A DNA stretch of 23,011 bases. Source: Eshraghiella sp964441705. Lineage in GTDB: Bacteria; Bacillota; Clostridia; Lachnospirales; Lachnospiraceae. Position numbers and translations under genes: made by a program. Position 1 is the stretch's first letter, and each line of letters starts with the position of its first letter. Where the stretch lies: NCBI GenBank assembly GCA_964441705.1, contig CAYTWF010000050.1, positions 1 through 23,011 on the forward strand. Direction: 5' to 3'. The notes below the pieces were generated by a model. That model was not told where the DNA came from. It saw nothing but the letters and a program-made list of their open reading frames with translations, and ran no database searches. This document shows positions 1 through 7,300 of this stretch, piece after piece.

Positions 1-2
1 AT

Positions 3-209
3 ATTACAGTAGGAAAATTAGAGAATGCAAATGATTTGCTTTGTGCATATGAAGATGTACAAAAAATTGATAATAAATTCCGAACTATAGTAAATAAGAT
101 TTCTGTTGAAATGATAGGTGAAAATGAGGAATCTATTATAGTTTTAGAGAAAGACTTGAAAGATAATCCCAAATTAAAATATAATAAATATATGCAATGC
201 CTGAATTGA
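3..209 (+). CDS. C-terminal end of an unrecognised protein (partial)
   Basis: An open frame enters from the left edge and ends at the TGA at 207-209, giving the last 68 residues of a protein. The tail is rich in Asn, Lys, Glu and Ile, with no Cys-pair motif, membrane segment or family signature that I recognise. Base composition is clearly more A+T rich than the genes that follow, which may mean a less conserved or more recently acquired gene. It lies 19 nt upstream of the next gene, so the two could be co-transcribed. I cannot assign a function. The open frame could in principle be fortuitous, but its length and its position just before a Shine-Dalgarno site make a real gene end likely. Confidence 0.55.
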   Translation: MTVGKLENANDLLCAYEDVQKIDNKFRTIVNKISVEMIGENEESIIVLEKDLKDNPKLKYNKYMQCLN

Positions 210-228
210 AAAGAAAGAAGGACAGTTT

Positions 229-984
229 ATGGACAGAATTGAAAGATGTAACGAAAAATTCAAAGAATTATTTGGTGGAACACCAACCACAACAGAGGGA
301 ACAGACCCGGAATTTATGAGAATCCTGCAAAGATTCATCTTTGGTGAGGTTTGTTACACAGGCTCACTTGATAATCGAATGAGGGAGCTTATTACGGTAA
401 CAGTGCTTGCTGTCAATCAGACACTGCCACAGCTTAAAGCGCATGTGAGTGCATCCTTGAATGTAGGAGCAACACCGATTGAAATTCGTGAGGTTATATA
501 TCAGTGTGCGCCATTTATAGGATTTCCAAAAGCCTTGAATGCGATTGCTGCAATGAATGAAGTATTTATGGCCCAGAAAATTGAGCTGCCGTTGGAAAGT
601 CAGGAGACTGTCAAGGATGAGGAACGGTATGAGGCAGGAATGGCTATTCAGAAGCCGACCTACGGAGATGAAATCAAGGAACGCTACACCTGGCTTCCAG
701 GAGAATTTAAGGACGCGATTCCAGAGTTTTTAACAGCATTCGGTTTTGGGGATTTTAACACAAGAACCGGACTTAGTGAAAAAGAACGTGAGTTGTTTAC
801 AGTTGTACTGCTTGCAGCATTAGGCGGAGCAGAATTACAGGTAAAGGCACATGTAATAGGAGCGTTGAAGACAGGAAGCACCAAGGAGGAGGTAGTATGT
901 GCACTTGTACATGCAATGCCATATATGGGGATTCCAAGATTGTTTAATGCATTAAACTGTGCCAAAGAATTGCTGCAGGAATAA
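229..984 (+). CDS. Carboxymuconolactone decarboxylase (CMD/AhpD-like) family protein, two-domain
   Basis: A 251-residue protein made of two homologous CMD/AhpD-like halves, about residues 35-110 and 168-245. Each half carries an arginine-glutamate start (RMREL or KEREL), a KAHV segment, a Gly-(Ala/Ser)-Thr turn and a helix ending in PFIGFP or PYMGIP. Single-domain members are about 100-130 residues, so this is a fused duplication. The AhpD-type redox pair CxxC is absent in both halves, which points away from a thiol peroxidase partner and towards the PcaC-like or uncharacterised branch of the superfamily. It is presumably cytoplasmic, as no signal peptide is seen. A purine-rich Shine-Dalgarno (AGAAAGAAGG, 211-220) precedes the ATG. 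The true substrate is unknown; in gut Firmicutes such genes are usually annotated only by family. Confidence 0.85.
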   Translation: MDRIERCNEKFKELFGGTPTTTEGTDPEFMRILQRFIFGEVCYTGSLDNRMRELITVTVLAVNQTLPQLKAHVSASLNVGATPIEIREVIYQCAPFIGFPKALNAIAAMNEVFMAQKIELPLESQETVKDEERYEAGMAIQKPTYGDEIKERYTWLPGEFKDAIPEFLTAFGFGDFNTRTGLSEKERELFTVVLLAALGGAELQVKAHVIGALKTGSTKEEVVCALVHAMPYMGIPRLFNALNCAKELLQE

Positions 985-1075
985 AATTTTACACAGATTT
1001 CAACAACAGCAGATTCATATTTTACATTCTTCATTTATCCTGTCTGTGAATAGATAACACATTCAGGAGGATGAG

Positions 1076-3334
1076 ATGAAAAGAAATATTATTAGGCGTG
1101 CAGTATTATCAGCACTTATGACGGCTTTGACAATAACTTCTATTCCGATGGGAATGAGCATGAACAGCGTTAAGGCTGCAGATACAAAGGAACCGGAGGT
1201 TATACTTACACAGACTGGCAGATATGACTCTGGAAGCTCTGACAAAGATGGCGGAGTTATGGAAATTGTTGGATATAACAGTACAACCGGATGGGCATAT
1301 GCAGTCAATGGCAAGGAAGGTAAGCTTACTAAGATAGCACTTAAGGATATTAAAGCATCAGCTGACGTTGATACATTAGCCGGTGATAATATTGATATTA
1401 AGTCAATTATAGAATCAAAGGTTTCTGGATTTGTATATGGAGATATGACATCAATTGCTGTATCACCAGATGACAAGCTCCTTGCAGTAGCAATTCAGGC
1501 AGAGGGATATGCAGACAATGGAAGAGCAGCAGTATTTACATGCAACGCTGATGGAACGCTTACATTTGTAAAGGCAACAGAGACAGGGGTTCAGCCGGAT
1601 ATGATTACCTTTTCAGCAGATGGAGCTCTTATTTTAACAGCTAATGAGGGTGAGCCAAGAGAAGGCTATATTGAAGGAACAACCGACCCTAAGGGTTCAG
1701 TATCAGCAATTAAGACCTCTAATTATACAGTTACTACAGCTACCTTTGACAGCTTTGATTCCAAGAGAGAAGAGCTTGTTGCACAGAATATAATTATTAA
1801 GAAGGGCTCTAATCCGTCAGTTGATTTTGAACCTGAATATATAGCTGTGGCATCTGATAAGGCCTACGTTACTCTTCAGGAGGCTAATGCAGTTGCGGTC
1901 TTTGATTTAAAAACACTTGCTTTTACAGGAGTATATTCAGTGGGCTTTGAGGATTATTCCAAGGTGGCAGTTGATATTAATAAGAAGGATGAAGCATATG
2001 CTGCAGCTACATATGATTCTTTATTGGGAATTCGTATGCCAGACAGTATTTCAGCATATACTGTAGACGGAGTTGACTATATTGTAACAGCTAATGAAGG
2101 TGACAGCAGAGAGTGGGGAGAAGAGGAAACTCCATCTTATTACCTGAATGAGCTGGAGGTAAATTTTGGCAAAGGTGGAAGCTCTCCAACAGGCAGCATA
2201 ACAGCTGATAACAGTAGTATTACAGGTAAGGTTGTGTTCTATGATATTGAAACAGCAGACGGCCTGGAAGCTGACAAGGATTATCTTTTTGGTGGACGTT
2301 CTTTTACAATATTTAAGGCAACTGCCACAGGACTTGAGCAGGTATACACAAGTGGTAATGAGTTTGAAGCAAAAACAGCAGTGCTTGTTCCAGAGCATTT
2401 TAACTGCTCTAATGATGATATTTCAATAGATGACCGTTCAGGTAAGAAAGGTCCAGAGGCAGAGTCTGTGACACTTGGAAAGATTGGCAGCGATACCTAT
2501 GCTTTTGTTGGACTTGAAAGAGTTGGCGGTGTAATGGTGTATAACGTTACAGACCCGGCCAATGCAGAATATGTTAACTATATTAATTCAAGAGATTTTT
2601 CTGATGATATTGCAGGTGATGATTCTCCAGAGGGATTGTGCTTTATTCCTGCAGCTAAAAGCCCTAATGGTAAAAATATGCTTCTTGCAGCATGTGAAGT
2701 ATCAGGTACTGTAGCAGTCTATGAGGTGAATTCAACAAAGGAACCTGAGGGCGGTAACAATGACACAACTGATGACACTAATAAGCCGTCAGATGATAAT
2801 AATTCTACTGTTGCAAGTGAAGCCGATAAGATACAGAATTCAGCGACTGTAACAGGTACATCAGCAAAGCTTGATGTTAATTCAATTGACAGTGCAGCAG
2901 CATCAGCAATTAAGGCAGAGGCACTTATAAAAAATCCTAGCTATGACACTAAGGGGTATGCTTATTTTGACCTCGCACTGTTGGATGCAGACAATAAGGC
3001 AGTTCAGCCCAATGGCAAGGTTAATGTAAAGCTTACTGTTCCAGCAGCTATAAAAGCAGCTGGTGCCAAATATGTAGTAGTGTACAGATTTGATGACAGT
3101 ACTAAGTCATATGTATATGTGGACTGCGCACAGATTAATGGTGAAGCCTTTGAGTTTGAGACAGACCATTTCACACCATATCTGTTTGTTGGCAGTGAAA
3201 AAGAAATTTCAGTTAAGGATGTAATTGCAGGCGAAAGAAAAAGTGCACCGGCATTAATAATTGTTGGAGTTCTTGCTGCAGGTGTTGTAGCAGCACTGCT
3301 TCTTAAAAAGAAAGCCTCTAAAGCAACAAATTAA
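1076..3334 (+). CDS. Choice-of-anchor I family secreted protein with C-terminal membrane anchor
   Basis: A 752-residue exported protein. Residues 1-34 form a signal peptide (two Arg pairs, hydrophobic core, likely cleavage after VKA). The body, to about residue 545, has the hallmarks of the choice-of-anchor I family, a predicted beta-propeller often misannotated as alkaline phosphatase: EGEPRE, MPDSISAY, ANEGDSREWGE, FVGLERVGG and DDSPEG. A low-complexity Asp/Asn/Thr linker (about 555-580) leads to a second small domain ending near FETDHFTPYLFVG. The tail is a hydrophobic segment (about 724-743) followed by KKK, so the protein is probably held at the outer face of the membrane. I see no LPXTG-type sortase motif. 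AGGAGG at 1065-1070 fixes the ATG at 1076. The enzymatic role is not established for the family; calcium or phosphatase activity should not be assumed. Confidence 0.85.
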   Translation: MKRNIIRRAVLSALMTALTITSIPMGMSMNSVKAADTKEPEVILTQTGRYDSGSSDKDGGVMEIVGYNSTTGWAYAVNGKEGKLTKIALKDIKASADVDTLAGDNIDIKSIIESKVSGFVYGDMTSIAVSPDDKLLAVAIQAEGYADNGRAAVFTCNADGTLTFVKATETGVQPDMITFSADGALILTANEGEPREGYIEGTTDPKGSVSAIKTSNYTVTTATFDSFDSKREELVAQNIIIKKGSNPSVDFEPEYIAVASDKAYVTLQEANAVAVFDLKTLAFTGVYSVGFEDYSKVAVDINKKDEAYAAATYDSLLGIRMPDSISAYTVDGVDYIVTANEGDSREWGEEETPSYYLNELEVNFGKGGSSPTGSITADNSSITGKVVFYDIETADGLEADKDYLFGGRSFTIFKATATGLEQVYTSGNEFEAKTAVLVPEHFNCSNDDISIDDRSGKKGPEAESVTLGKIGSDTYAFVGLERVGGVMVYNVTDPANAEYVNYINSRDFSDDIAGDDSPEGLCFIPAAKSPNGKNMLLAACEVSGTVAVYEVNSTKEPEGGNNDTTDDTNKPSDDNNSTVASEADKIQNSATVTGTSAKLDVNSIDSAAASAIKAEALIKNPSYDTKGYAYFDLALLDADNKAVQPNGKVNVKLTVPAAIKAAGAKYVVVYRFDDSTKSYVYVDCAQINGEAFEFETDHFTPYLFVGSEKEISVKDVIAGERKSAPALIIVGVLAAGVVAALLLKKKASKATN

Positions 3335-3354
3335 TATATGATTGGATTTTAGCA

Positions 3355-3383
3355 TTGACTTTTATGTTGGTGCGTAGTAGACT
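3355..3383 (+). promoter_or_regulatory. Predicted sigma-A promoter of the thiamine uptake operon
   Basis: TTGACT (3355-3360), a 17-nt spacer and TAGACT (3378-3383). Transcription would begin near 3390, exactly where the TPP aptamer starts, which strengthens the call. Confidence 0.65.
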
Positions 3384-3390
3384 ACCAATT

Positions 3391-3500
3391 GACTAGGGGA
3401 GCTCGATGAGTCGGGCTGAGAGGAAACTACTCTAATGTTTCAACCCTTGGAATAACTTGTTATTCCGTACCTGATCCGGGTAATGCCGGCGTAGGGATGT
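3391..3500 (+). promoter_or_regulatory. TPP (thiamine pyrophosphate) riboswitch aptamer
   Basis: The conserved THI-box elements are present in order: GGGG (3396-3399), GGCTGAGAG (3414-3422), CCTGAT (3470-3475) and TAATGCCGGCGTAGGGA (3481-3497). GCTCGA/TCGGGC (3401-3406 with 3411-3416) forms one arm. GGAATAA/TTATTCC (3449-3455 with 3460-3466) forms the variable stem. Binding of thiamine pyrophosphate is expected to stop expression of the downstream uptake genes. The expression platform is the terminator at 3535-3563. Confidence 0.95.
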
Positions 3501-3534
3501 ATAATATGATAGTTTACTTTTTATACAGCCTTAC

Positions 3535-3563
3535 AGCTCCGGAATATTTTTCGGAGCTTTTTC
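3535..3563 (+). terminator. Riboswitch expression-platform terminator
   Basis: AGCTCCG (3535-3541) pairs with CGGAGCT (3552-3558) and is followed by a U run. The 5' arm AGCTCC can instead pair with GGAGCT at 3398-3403 inside the aptamer, which offers an antiterminator when TPP is absent. A second small hairpin, GTATAA/TTATAC (3499-3504 with 3521-3526), lies between. Confidence 0.85.
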
Positions 3564-3591
3564 TATTATAATTTGAAGGAGGTTCATTATT

Positions 3592-3900
3592 ATGAACGCA
3601 AGCGTAGCAATTCAGGTTCTGCCACATGTGGCAACTGATGAAGAGGTAGTAAGAATTGTTGATGAGGTAATTGCCTACATCGCAGGCACAGGTTACAAGT
3701 ACTATGTTGGACCATGTGAAACAGCAATCGAAGGAGACTATGAGGGTCTTATGGAAATCGTTAAGCAGTGTCAGTACATTGCATGTAAAGCAGGCTGCGA
3801 AAAGGTTGCAACCTATGTAAAGATAACATATGCACCGGAAGAAAAGGTTTTGACTATCGATGAAAAAGTCACAAAGCATCATAAAAAAGACAATCAGTAA
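3592..3900 (+). CDS. Thiamine-binding protein, YkoF/MTH1187 family
   Basis: A 102-residue cytoplasmic protein of the MTH1187/YkoF thiamine-binding superfamily: an N-terminal strand (ASVAIQVLP), a central YYVGPCETAIEGDY segment and a C-terminal strand (KVATYVKITY). Single-domain members are about 100 residues, so it is full length. Members of the family bind thiamine or its pyrimidine moiety and commonly sit beside thiamine or HMP transport genes. Here it is the first gene after the TPP riboswitch and overlaps the ThiX-like permease by 41 nt, so the two are translationally coupled. GAAGGAGG at 3576-3583 gives a strong ribosome-binding site for the ATG. The role is inferred from family and context: handling or sensing of imported thiamine or its precursor. 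Confidence 0.88.
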   Translation: MNASVAIQVLPHVATDEEVVRIVDEVIAYIAGTGYKYYVGPCETAIEGDYEGLMEIVKQCQYIACKAGCEKVATYVKITYAPEEKVLTIDEKVTKHHKKDNQ

Positions 3901-4666
3901 AATATTACCACCGGTCATAGCAATTGGAGCTATTATCATGCTTTGGCAGTATCTTGCGGTTTCAGATGTGATGCCGTCATTCATGATGCCATCACCCGCT
4001 AAGGTATGGCGGGCCTTTGTTAATGACTGGGACGTACTTATATCACATGCACGGACAACACTGGGCGAGGCAGTTACAGGTCTGGGAATTGGCATTATTT
4101 TGAGCTTTATTATTTCAATATTGATGGATTCCTGTAAGCCGGTATATAACGCCTTGTATCCTATTATTGTGGTAACCCAGACAATACCATCTATTGCAAT
4201 GGCACCACTGTTAATATTGTGGTTTGGCTTTGGGACAACGCCGAAAATAGTGCTTATTGTAATAACAACGTTTTTCCCAATTGCAGTAGGACTTTTGGAT
4301 GGTTACCGTGCTGCCGACCCTGATGCTATTAAGCTTCTTAAGTCAATGGGTGCAGGTCCAGTCAAACGTTTTGTCCACATTAAGCTGCCATATTCAATGG
4401 GATATTTTTTCTCCGGACTTAAAATATCTGTTACCTATTCAATTGTTGGAGCAGTTATTTCTGAGTGGCTGGGAGGAACCTCAGGGCTTGGAGTGTTTAT
4501 GACGAGGGTACGAAAAAGCTTTGCTTATGACAGAATGTTTGCAGTTATTTTATTCATATCTGCCATAAGTCTTTTACTGCTACTTGCAGTTAATATTATA
4601 AGATGGCTGGTTATGCCATGGGAAAGGAGAAGTAAATCCACCACTGGCACAAGCCACGTGGATTGA
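3860..4666 (+). CDS. thiX: ThiX-like ABC transporter permease (thiamine precursor uptake)
   Basis: A 268-residue integral membrane subunit of the binding-protein-dependent (SsuC/TauC/ThiX) permease group. About six hydrophobic segments are visible. The EAA loop that docks with the ATPase is at about residues 148-172 (DGYRAADPDA...SMGAGPVKRF...KLP). A later segment ISEWLGGTSGLG is typical of nitrate/taurine/HMP permeases. The start overlaps the thiamine-binding gene by 41 nt in another frame; later Met codons would remove the first membrane segment. The substrate is inferred to be the thiamine pyrimidine HMP or its formylamino form, from the riboswitch and the THI5-like binding protein next door. 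A different aromatic substrate cannot be excluded by sequence alone. Confidence 0.9.
   Translation: MKKSQSIIKKTISKILPPVIAIGAIIMLWQYLAVSDVMPSFMMPSPAKVWRAFVNDWDVLISHARTTLGEAVTGLGIGIILSFIISILMDSCKPVYNALYPIIVVTQTIPSIAMAPLLILWFGFGTTPKIVLIVITTFFPIAVGLLDGYRAADPDAIKLLKSMGAGPVKRFVHIKLPYSMGYFFSGLKISVTYSIVGAVISEWLGGTSGLGVFMTRVRKSFAYDRMFAVILFISAISLLLLLAVNIIRWLVMPWERRSKSTTGTSHVD
4635..4664 (+). repeat. Strong intercistronic hairpin before the thiY-like gene
   Basis: AATCCAC (4635-4641) pairs with GTGGATT (4658-4664), and inside it TGGC (4645-4648) pairs with GCCA (4653-4656). The hairpin spans the last codons of the permease and ends 16 nt before the ATG of the binding-protein gene. No U run follows, so it is not an intrinsic terminator. 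A role in mRNA processing or stability is an inference. Confidence 0.7.
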
Positions 4667-4680
4667 AATATATTATTAAA

Positions 4681-5712
4681 ATGAAAAAATTCAGAATAGC
4701 TGCCTTATCAATGGCAATGCTCATGACAGTATGTACAATAGGAGGCTGCGGTAAAAAAAATACCGGCTCTAATGCACCTGAAGAAAGCACATCGGGAGAA
4801 GACCTGGAAAAGGTAACCGTAATGCTGGATTGGACACCTAATACTAATCATACAGGTCTCTATGTTGCTCAGGAGAAGGGATATTTTGCTGAGGAAGGTC
4901 TTGAAGTTCAGATTGTAGAAGCCTCAGAGAACGGAGCAGAGGCCTCTGTTGCTGATGGTTCAGCAGATTTTGGTATAAGCTTTCAGGATTATCTGGTGCC
5001 TGCTTTTTCAGCAGAGGCAAAAGAACAGCTTCCTGTTACAGCTGTAGCTGCAATTATTCAGCATAATACCTCTGGAATTATTTCCAAAAAATCTGCTGGA
5101 ATTGAGTCCCCTAAGGATATGGGCGGACACAGCTATGCAACCTGGGACCTTCCAATAGAGCAGGCAATCATTAAGAAGGTTGTGACGGATGATGGTGGTA
5201 ACTATGATGATATTACACTTATCTCATCATATGTTGAAAACATTGCGGCTGCATTTGAGACTGACATTGAAGCTGTATGGATTTATTATGCATGGGATGG
5301 TATTGCTTCAGAGCTTCAGAATCTGGATACCAATTTCTTCTATTTTAAGGATTATGCACCTGAGCTTGATGATTATAGTCCAGTTATTATTGCCAATAAT
5401 GATTTCCTTAGCAATCATTCTGAAATCGCTAAAAAGTTCATGAGCGCTGTATCCAAGGGCTATAACTATGCTATTGAAAATCCGGAGGATGCGGCTTTGA
5501 TACTTGTAGATGCTAATGAGGGTCTTGATGCTGATATCTGCAAGGAAAGTCAGAAATGGCTGGCAGACCAGTATACTGCAGATGCTTCTAAATGGGGCGT
5601 TATTGATACAAAAAGATGGGATGCCTTTTATAAATGGGTATATGATAACCAGCTTTGCAGCTATGAAATTCCATCAGGCTTTGGATTTACTAATGAGTAT
5701 CTGCCGGATTAA
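4681..5712 (+). CDS. thiY: ThiY-like ABC substrate-binding lipoprotein (NMT1/THI5 family)
   Basis: A 343-residue lipoprotein. The signal peptide ends in the lipobox IGGC with lipidated Cys23. The mature part is an NMT1/THI5-like domain with the hallmark DWTPNTNHTGLYVA (about residues 50-63), then EKGYFAEEGL and a GSADFGIS segment, the usual fold of binding proteins for pyrimidine precursors of thiamine such as HMP or N-formyl-aminomethyl pyrimidine. It has the usual bacterial ThiY length. An in-frame TTG at 4663 would add six residues, but the ATG at 4681 gives the normal Lys-Lys signal-peptide start. There is no good Shine-Dalgarno before either start; coupling to the upstream permease is likely. 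It works outside the membrane with the ThiX and ThiZ-like subunits. Confidence 0.9.
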   Translation: MKKFRIAALSMAMLMTVCTIGGCGKKNTGSNAPEESTSGEDLEKVTVMLDWTPNTNHTGLYVAQEKGYFAEEGLEVQIVEASENGAEASVADGSADFGISFQDYLVPAFSAEAKEQLPVTAVAAIIQHNTSGIISKKSAGIESPKDMGGHSYATWDLPIEQAIIKKVVTDDGGNYDDITLISSYVENIAAAFETDIEAVWIYYAWDGIASELQNLDTNFFYFKDYAPELDDYSPVIIANNDFLSNHSEIAKKFMSAVSKGYNYAIENPEDAALILVDANEGLDADICKESQKWLADQYTADASKWGVIDTKRWDAFYKWVYDNQLCSYEIPSGFGFTNEYLPD

Positions 5713-5754
5713 TTTAGGAAATTTTTGTGAAAATATTGACGATAGGAGCATATA

Positions 5755-6504
5755 ATGGCATTATTAAGTACAGAGAATGTTTCTGTAAGCTTTGATAACA
5801 AAAAAATACTTGAAGACATATCTGTAAGTCTTAATAAGGGTGAGCTTGTAAGCCTGCTGGGCTTGAGCGGAAGTGGTAAATCCACATTGTTCAACGTGAT
5901 TTCCGGTCTGCTAAAGCCTGACTGTGGAAAGGTTATTTTCAAGGATGAGGATATTACCGGAAAATCAGGCAGGCTAAGCTATATGCTTCAAAAGGATTTG
6001 CTTCTGCCCTATAAGACAATTATAGATAATGTGGCACTTCCACTTACAATTAAAGGAATACATCGTAAAAAGGCCAGAGAGCAGGTTAATCCGTACTTTA
6101 AAGAATTTGGATTGGAGGGTACACAGAGAAGGTATCCTAACCAGCTGTCCGGAGGTATGCGTCAGCGTGCTGCCCTTCTTCGTACATATATGTTTTCCAA
6201 TGAAGTGGCACTGTTAGATGAACCCTTTTCTGCACTTGATACCATTACCAAAAGTGCAATGCATGAATGGTATCTGGATATTATGAAGCAGATTCAGCTG
6301 TCAACACTGTTTATTACTCATGACATAGATGAGGCAATTCTTCTGTCAGACAGGATATATATTCTTGGTGGAGAACCTGGTCATATTACAGATGAGATTG
6401 TTATTGACCCTGAGGATGTACGTCACAGTGAGCTTTTGTTATCAGAACACTTTCTTGAATATAAGCGACAAATAATAAAGGCTATTGGAGACTCCGGTAA
6501 ATGA
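5755..6504 (+). CDS. thiZ: ThiZ-like ABC transporter ATPase
   Basis: A 249-residue nucleotide-binding subunit with a complete motif set: Walker A GLSGSGKS (36-43), Q-loop Gln79, signature LSGGM (131-135), Walker B VALLDEP (151-157) and switch His189 in FITHD. It belongs to the NrtD/SsuB/ThiZ branch that powers binding-protein-dependent uptake. AGGAG at 5744-5748 precedes the ATG. It follows the binding protein by 42 nt and overlaps the phosphopantetheinyl transferase gene by 4 nt (ATGA), so all belong to one riboswitch-controlled message. The thiamine-precursor substrate is inferred from the operon. Confidence 0.92.
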   Translation: MALLSTENVSVSFDNKKILEDISVSLNKGELVSLLGLSGSGKSTLFNVISGLLKPDCGKVIFKDEDITGKSGRLSYMLQKDLLLPYKTIIDNVALPLTIKGIHRKKAREQVNPYFKEFGLEGTQRRYPNQLSGGMRQRAALLRTYMFSNEVALLDEPFSALDTITKSAMHEWYLDIMKQIQLSTLFITHDIDEAILLSDRIYILGGEPGHITDEIVIDPEDVRHSELLLSEHFLEYKRQIIKAIGDSGK

Positions 6505-7124
6505 TATATCTTTTTTCTGATTACGATAAGGTTACACCTGAAATATATAACGAGCTGCTTAAGAAGCTTCCTGAGAAGCGTAAAAAAAAGGCGCTTAGAT
6601 TCCGCCACAATGGTGGAAGGATATCCTGCGTAATTGGATATCTTATATTTTTGTATGGTTTTAGGAATTATTGTAAACAGGAGGGACTGCCAGATTTCGC
6701 TGTGGATGTAAATGGTAAACCTTTTTTAAATGATTATCCGGATGTGTTTTTCAATCTGAGCCACTGTAATGGGGCTGCTGCTGTTATTTTTGGAGATAAG
6801 CCTGTAGGCATTGACATTCAGGACAGACGAGAGCTGAATATACGTCAGGTTAAGAAGGTATGCTCCCAGGAAGAGGTTGACAGAATTATCAATGCTACAG
6901 AGCCGGACCTGGAATTCTGCCGAATATGGTCAGTGAAGGAAAGCCTGTCAAAGCTTAGCGGTAAGGGTATATTCAGAGATATTCGTAATCTCGCACCTCA
7001 TGATACTAATATCAATACTGTATTTATAGAACCGGATAAGTACATGACCTCATCTACTAATGACAAAAAGGCAGATTTTGTAATACACAGACTGAATATC
7101 AGCAATCTACTGGAATTGAATTGA
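6501..7124 (+). CDS. 4'-phosphopantetheinyl transferase superfamily protein (Sfp type)
   Basis: A 207-residue protein that would move the 4'-phosphopantetheine arm of coenzyme A onto a serine of a carrier protein. Visible family motifs are GKPFL (72-76) leading to FFNLSHC (83-89), GIDIQ (103-107) and WSVKES (143-148) followed by KLSGKG. In Sfp the second motif usually reads D-x-E for magnesium; here it is D105-I-Q107, so one acidic ligand is Gln, a variant known in parts of the superfamily. Asp105 and Glu147 are kept. The start overlaps the ThiZ stop (ATGA), so the gene is the last member of the thiamine operon. No carrier protein or synthase gene lies in the window, so the target is unknown; it could serve fatty-acid ACP or a distant pathway. 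Confidence 0.85.
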   Translation: MIYLFSDYDKVTPEIYNELLKKLPEKRKKKALRFRHNGGRISCVIGYLIFLYGFRNYCKQEGLPDFAVDVNGKPFLNDYPDVFFNLSHCNGAAAVIFGDKPVGIDIQDRRELNIRQVKKVCSQEEVDRIINATEPDLEFCRIWSVKESLSKLSGKGIFRDIRNLAPHDTNINTVFIEPDKYMTSSTNDKKADFVIHRLNISNLLELN

Positions 7125-7132
7125 TTATTTTG

Positions 7133-7158
7133 AGAAGCCGCATATAGCGGCTTCTTTT
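7133..7158 (+). terminator. Intrinsic terminator of the thiamine operon
   Basis: AGAAGCCGC (7133-7141) pairs perfectly with GCGGCTTCT (7147-7155) across a five-base loop and runs into TTTT. It lies 9 nt after the phosphopantetheinyl transferase stop, supporting one transcript from the riboswitch to here. Confidence 0.92.
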
Positions 7159-7214
7159 GCATATAAGGTAAAACGGTGTGGGACAAAAAGTAAATATAAA
7201 GATTCAAGTGATTG

Positions 7215-7243
7215 TTGATAAATACTTTAATTGGCATTATAAT
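7215..7243 (+). promoter_or_regulatory. Predicted sigma-A promoter of the Mrp gene
   Basis: TTGATA (7215-7220), 17-nt spacer, TATAAT (7238-7243). The -10 is a perfect consensus match. It sits between the terminator and the Mrp-like gene, giving a leader of about 50 nt. Confidence 0.85.
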
Positions 7244-7300
7244 ATTACCAAGTGTGCTGGTATATAATATCAGCAGAAGATATAAGGAGGATACATTGTA

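Noticed and set aside
3514..4095. A 193-codon minus-strand open frame across the riboswitch terminator and two thiamine genes
   Set aside because: It lies opposite well-supported genes, has no recognisable domain, and its composition follows from the + strand codons.
4663..4680. A TTG start for the thiY-like gene
   Set aside because: It sits within the hairpin and the permease stop; the ATG at 4681 gives a standard lipoprotein signal peptide.
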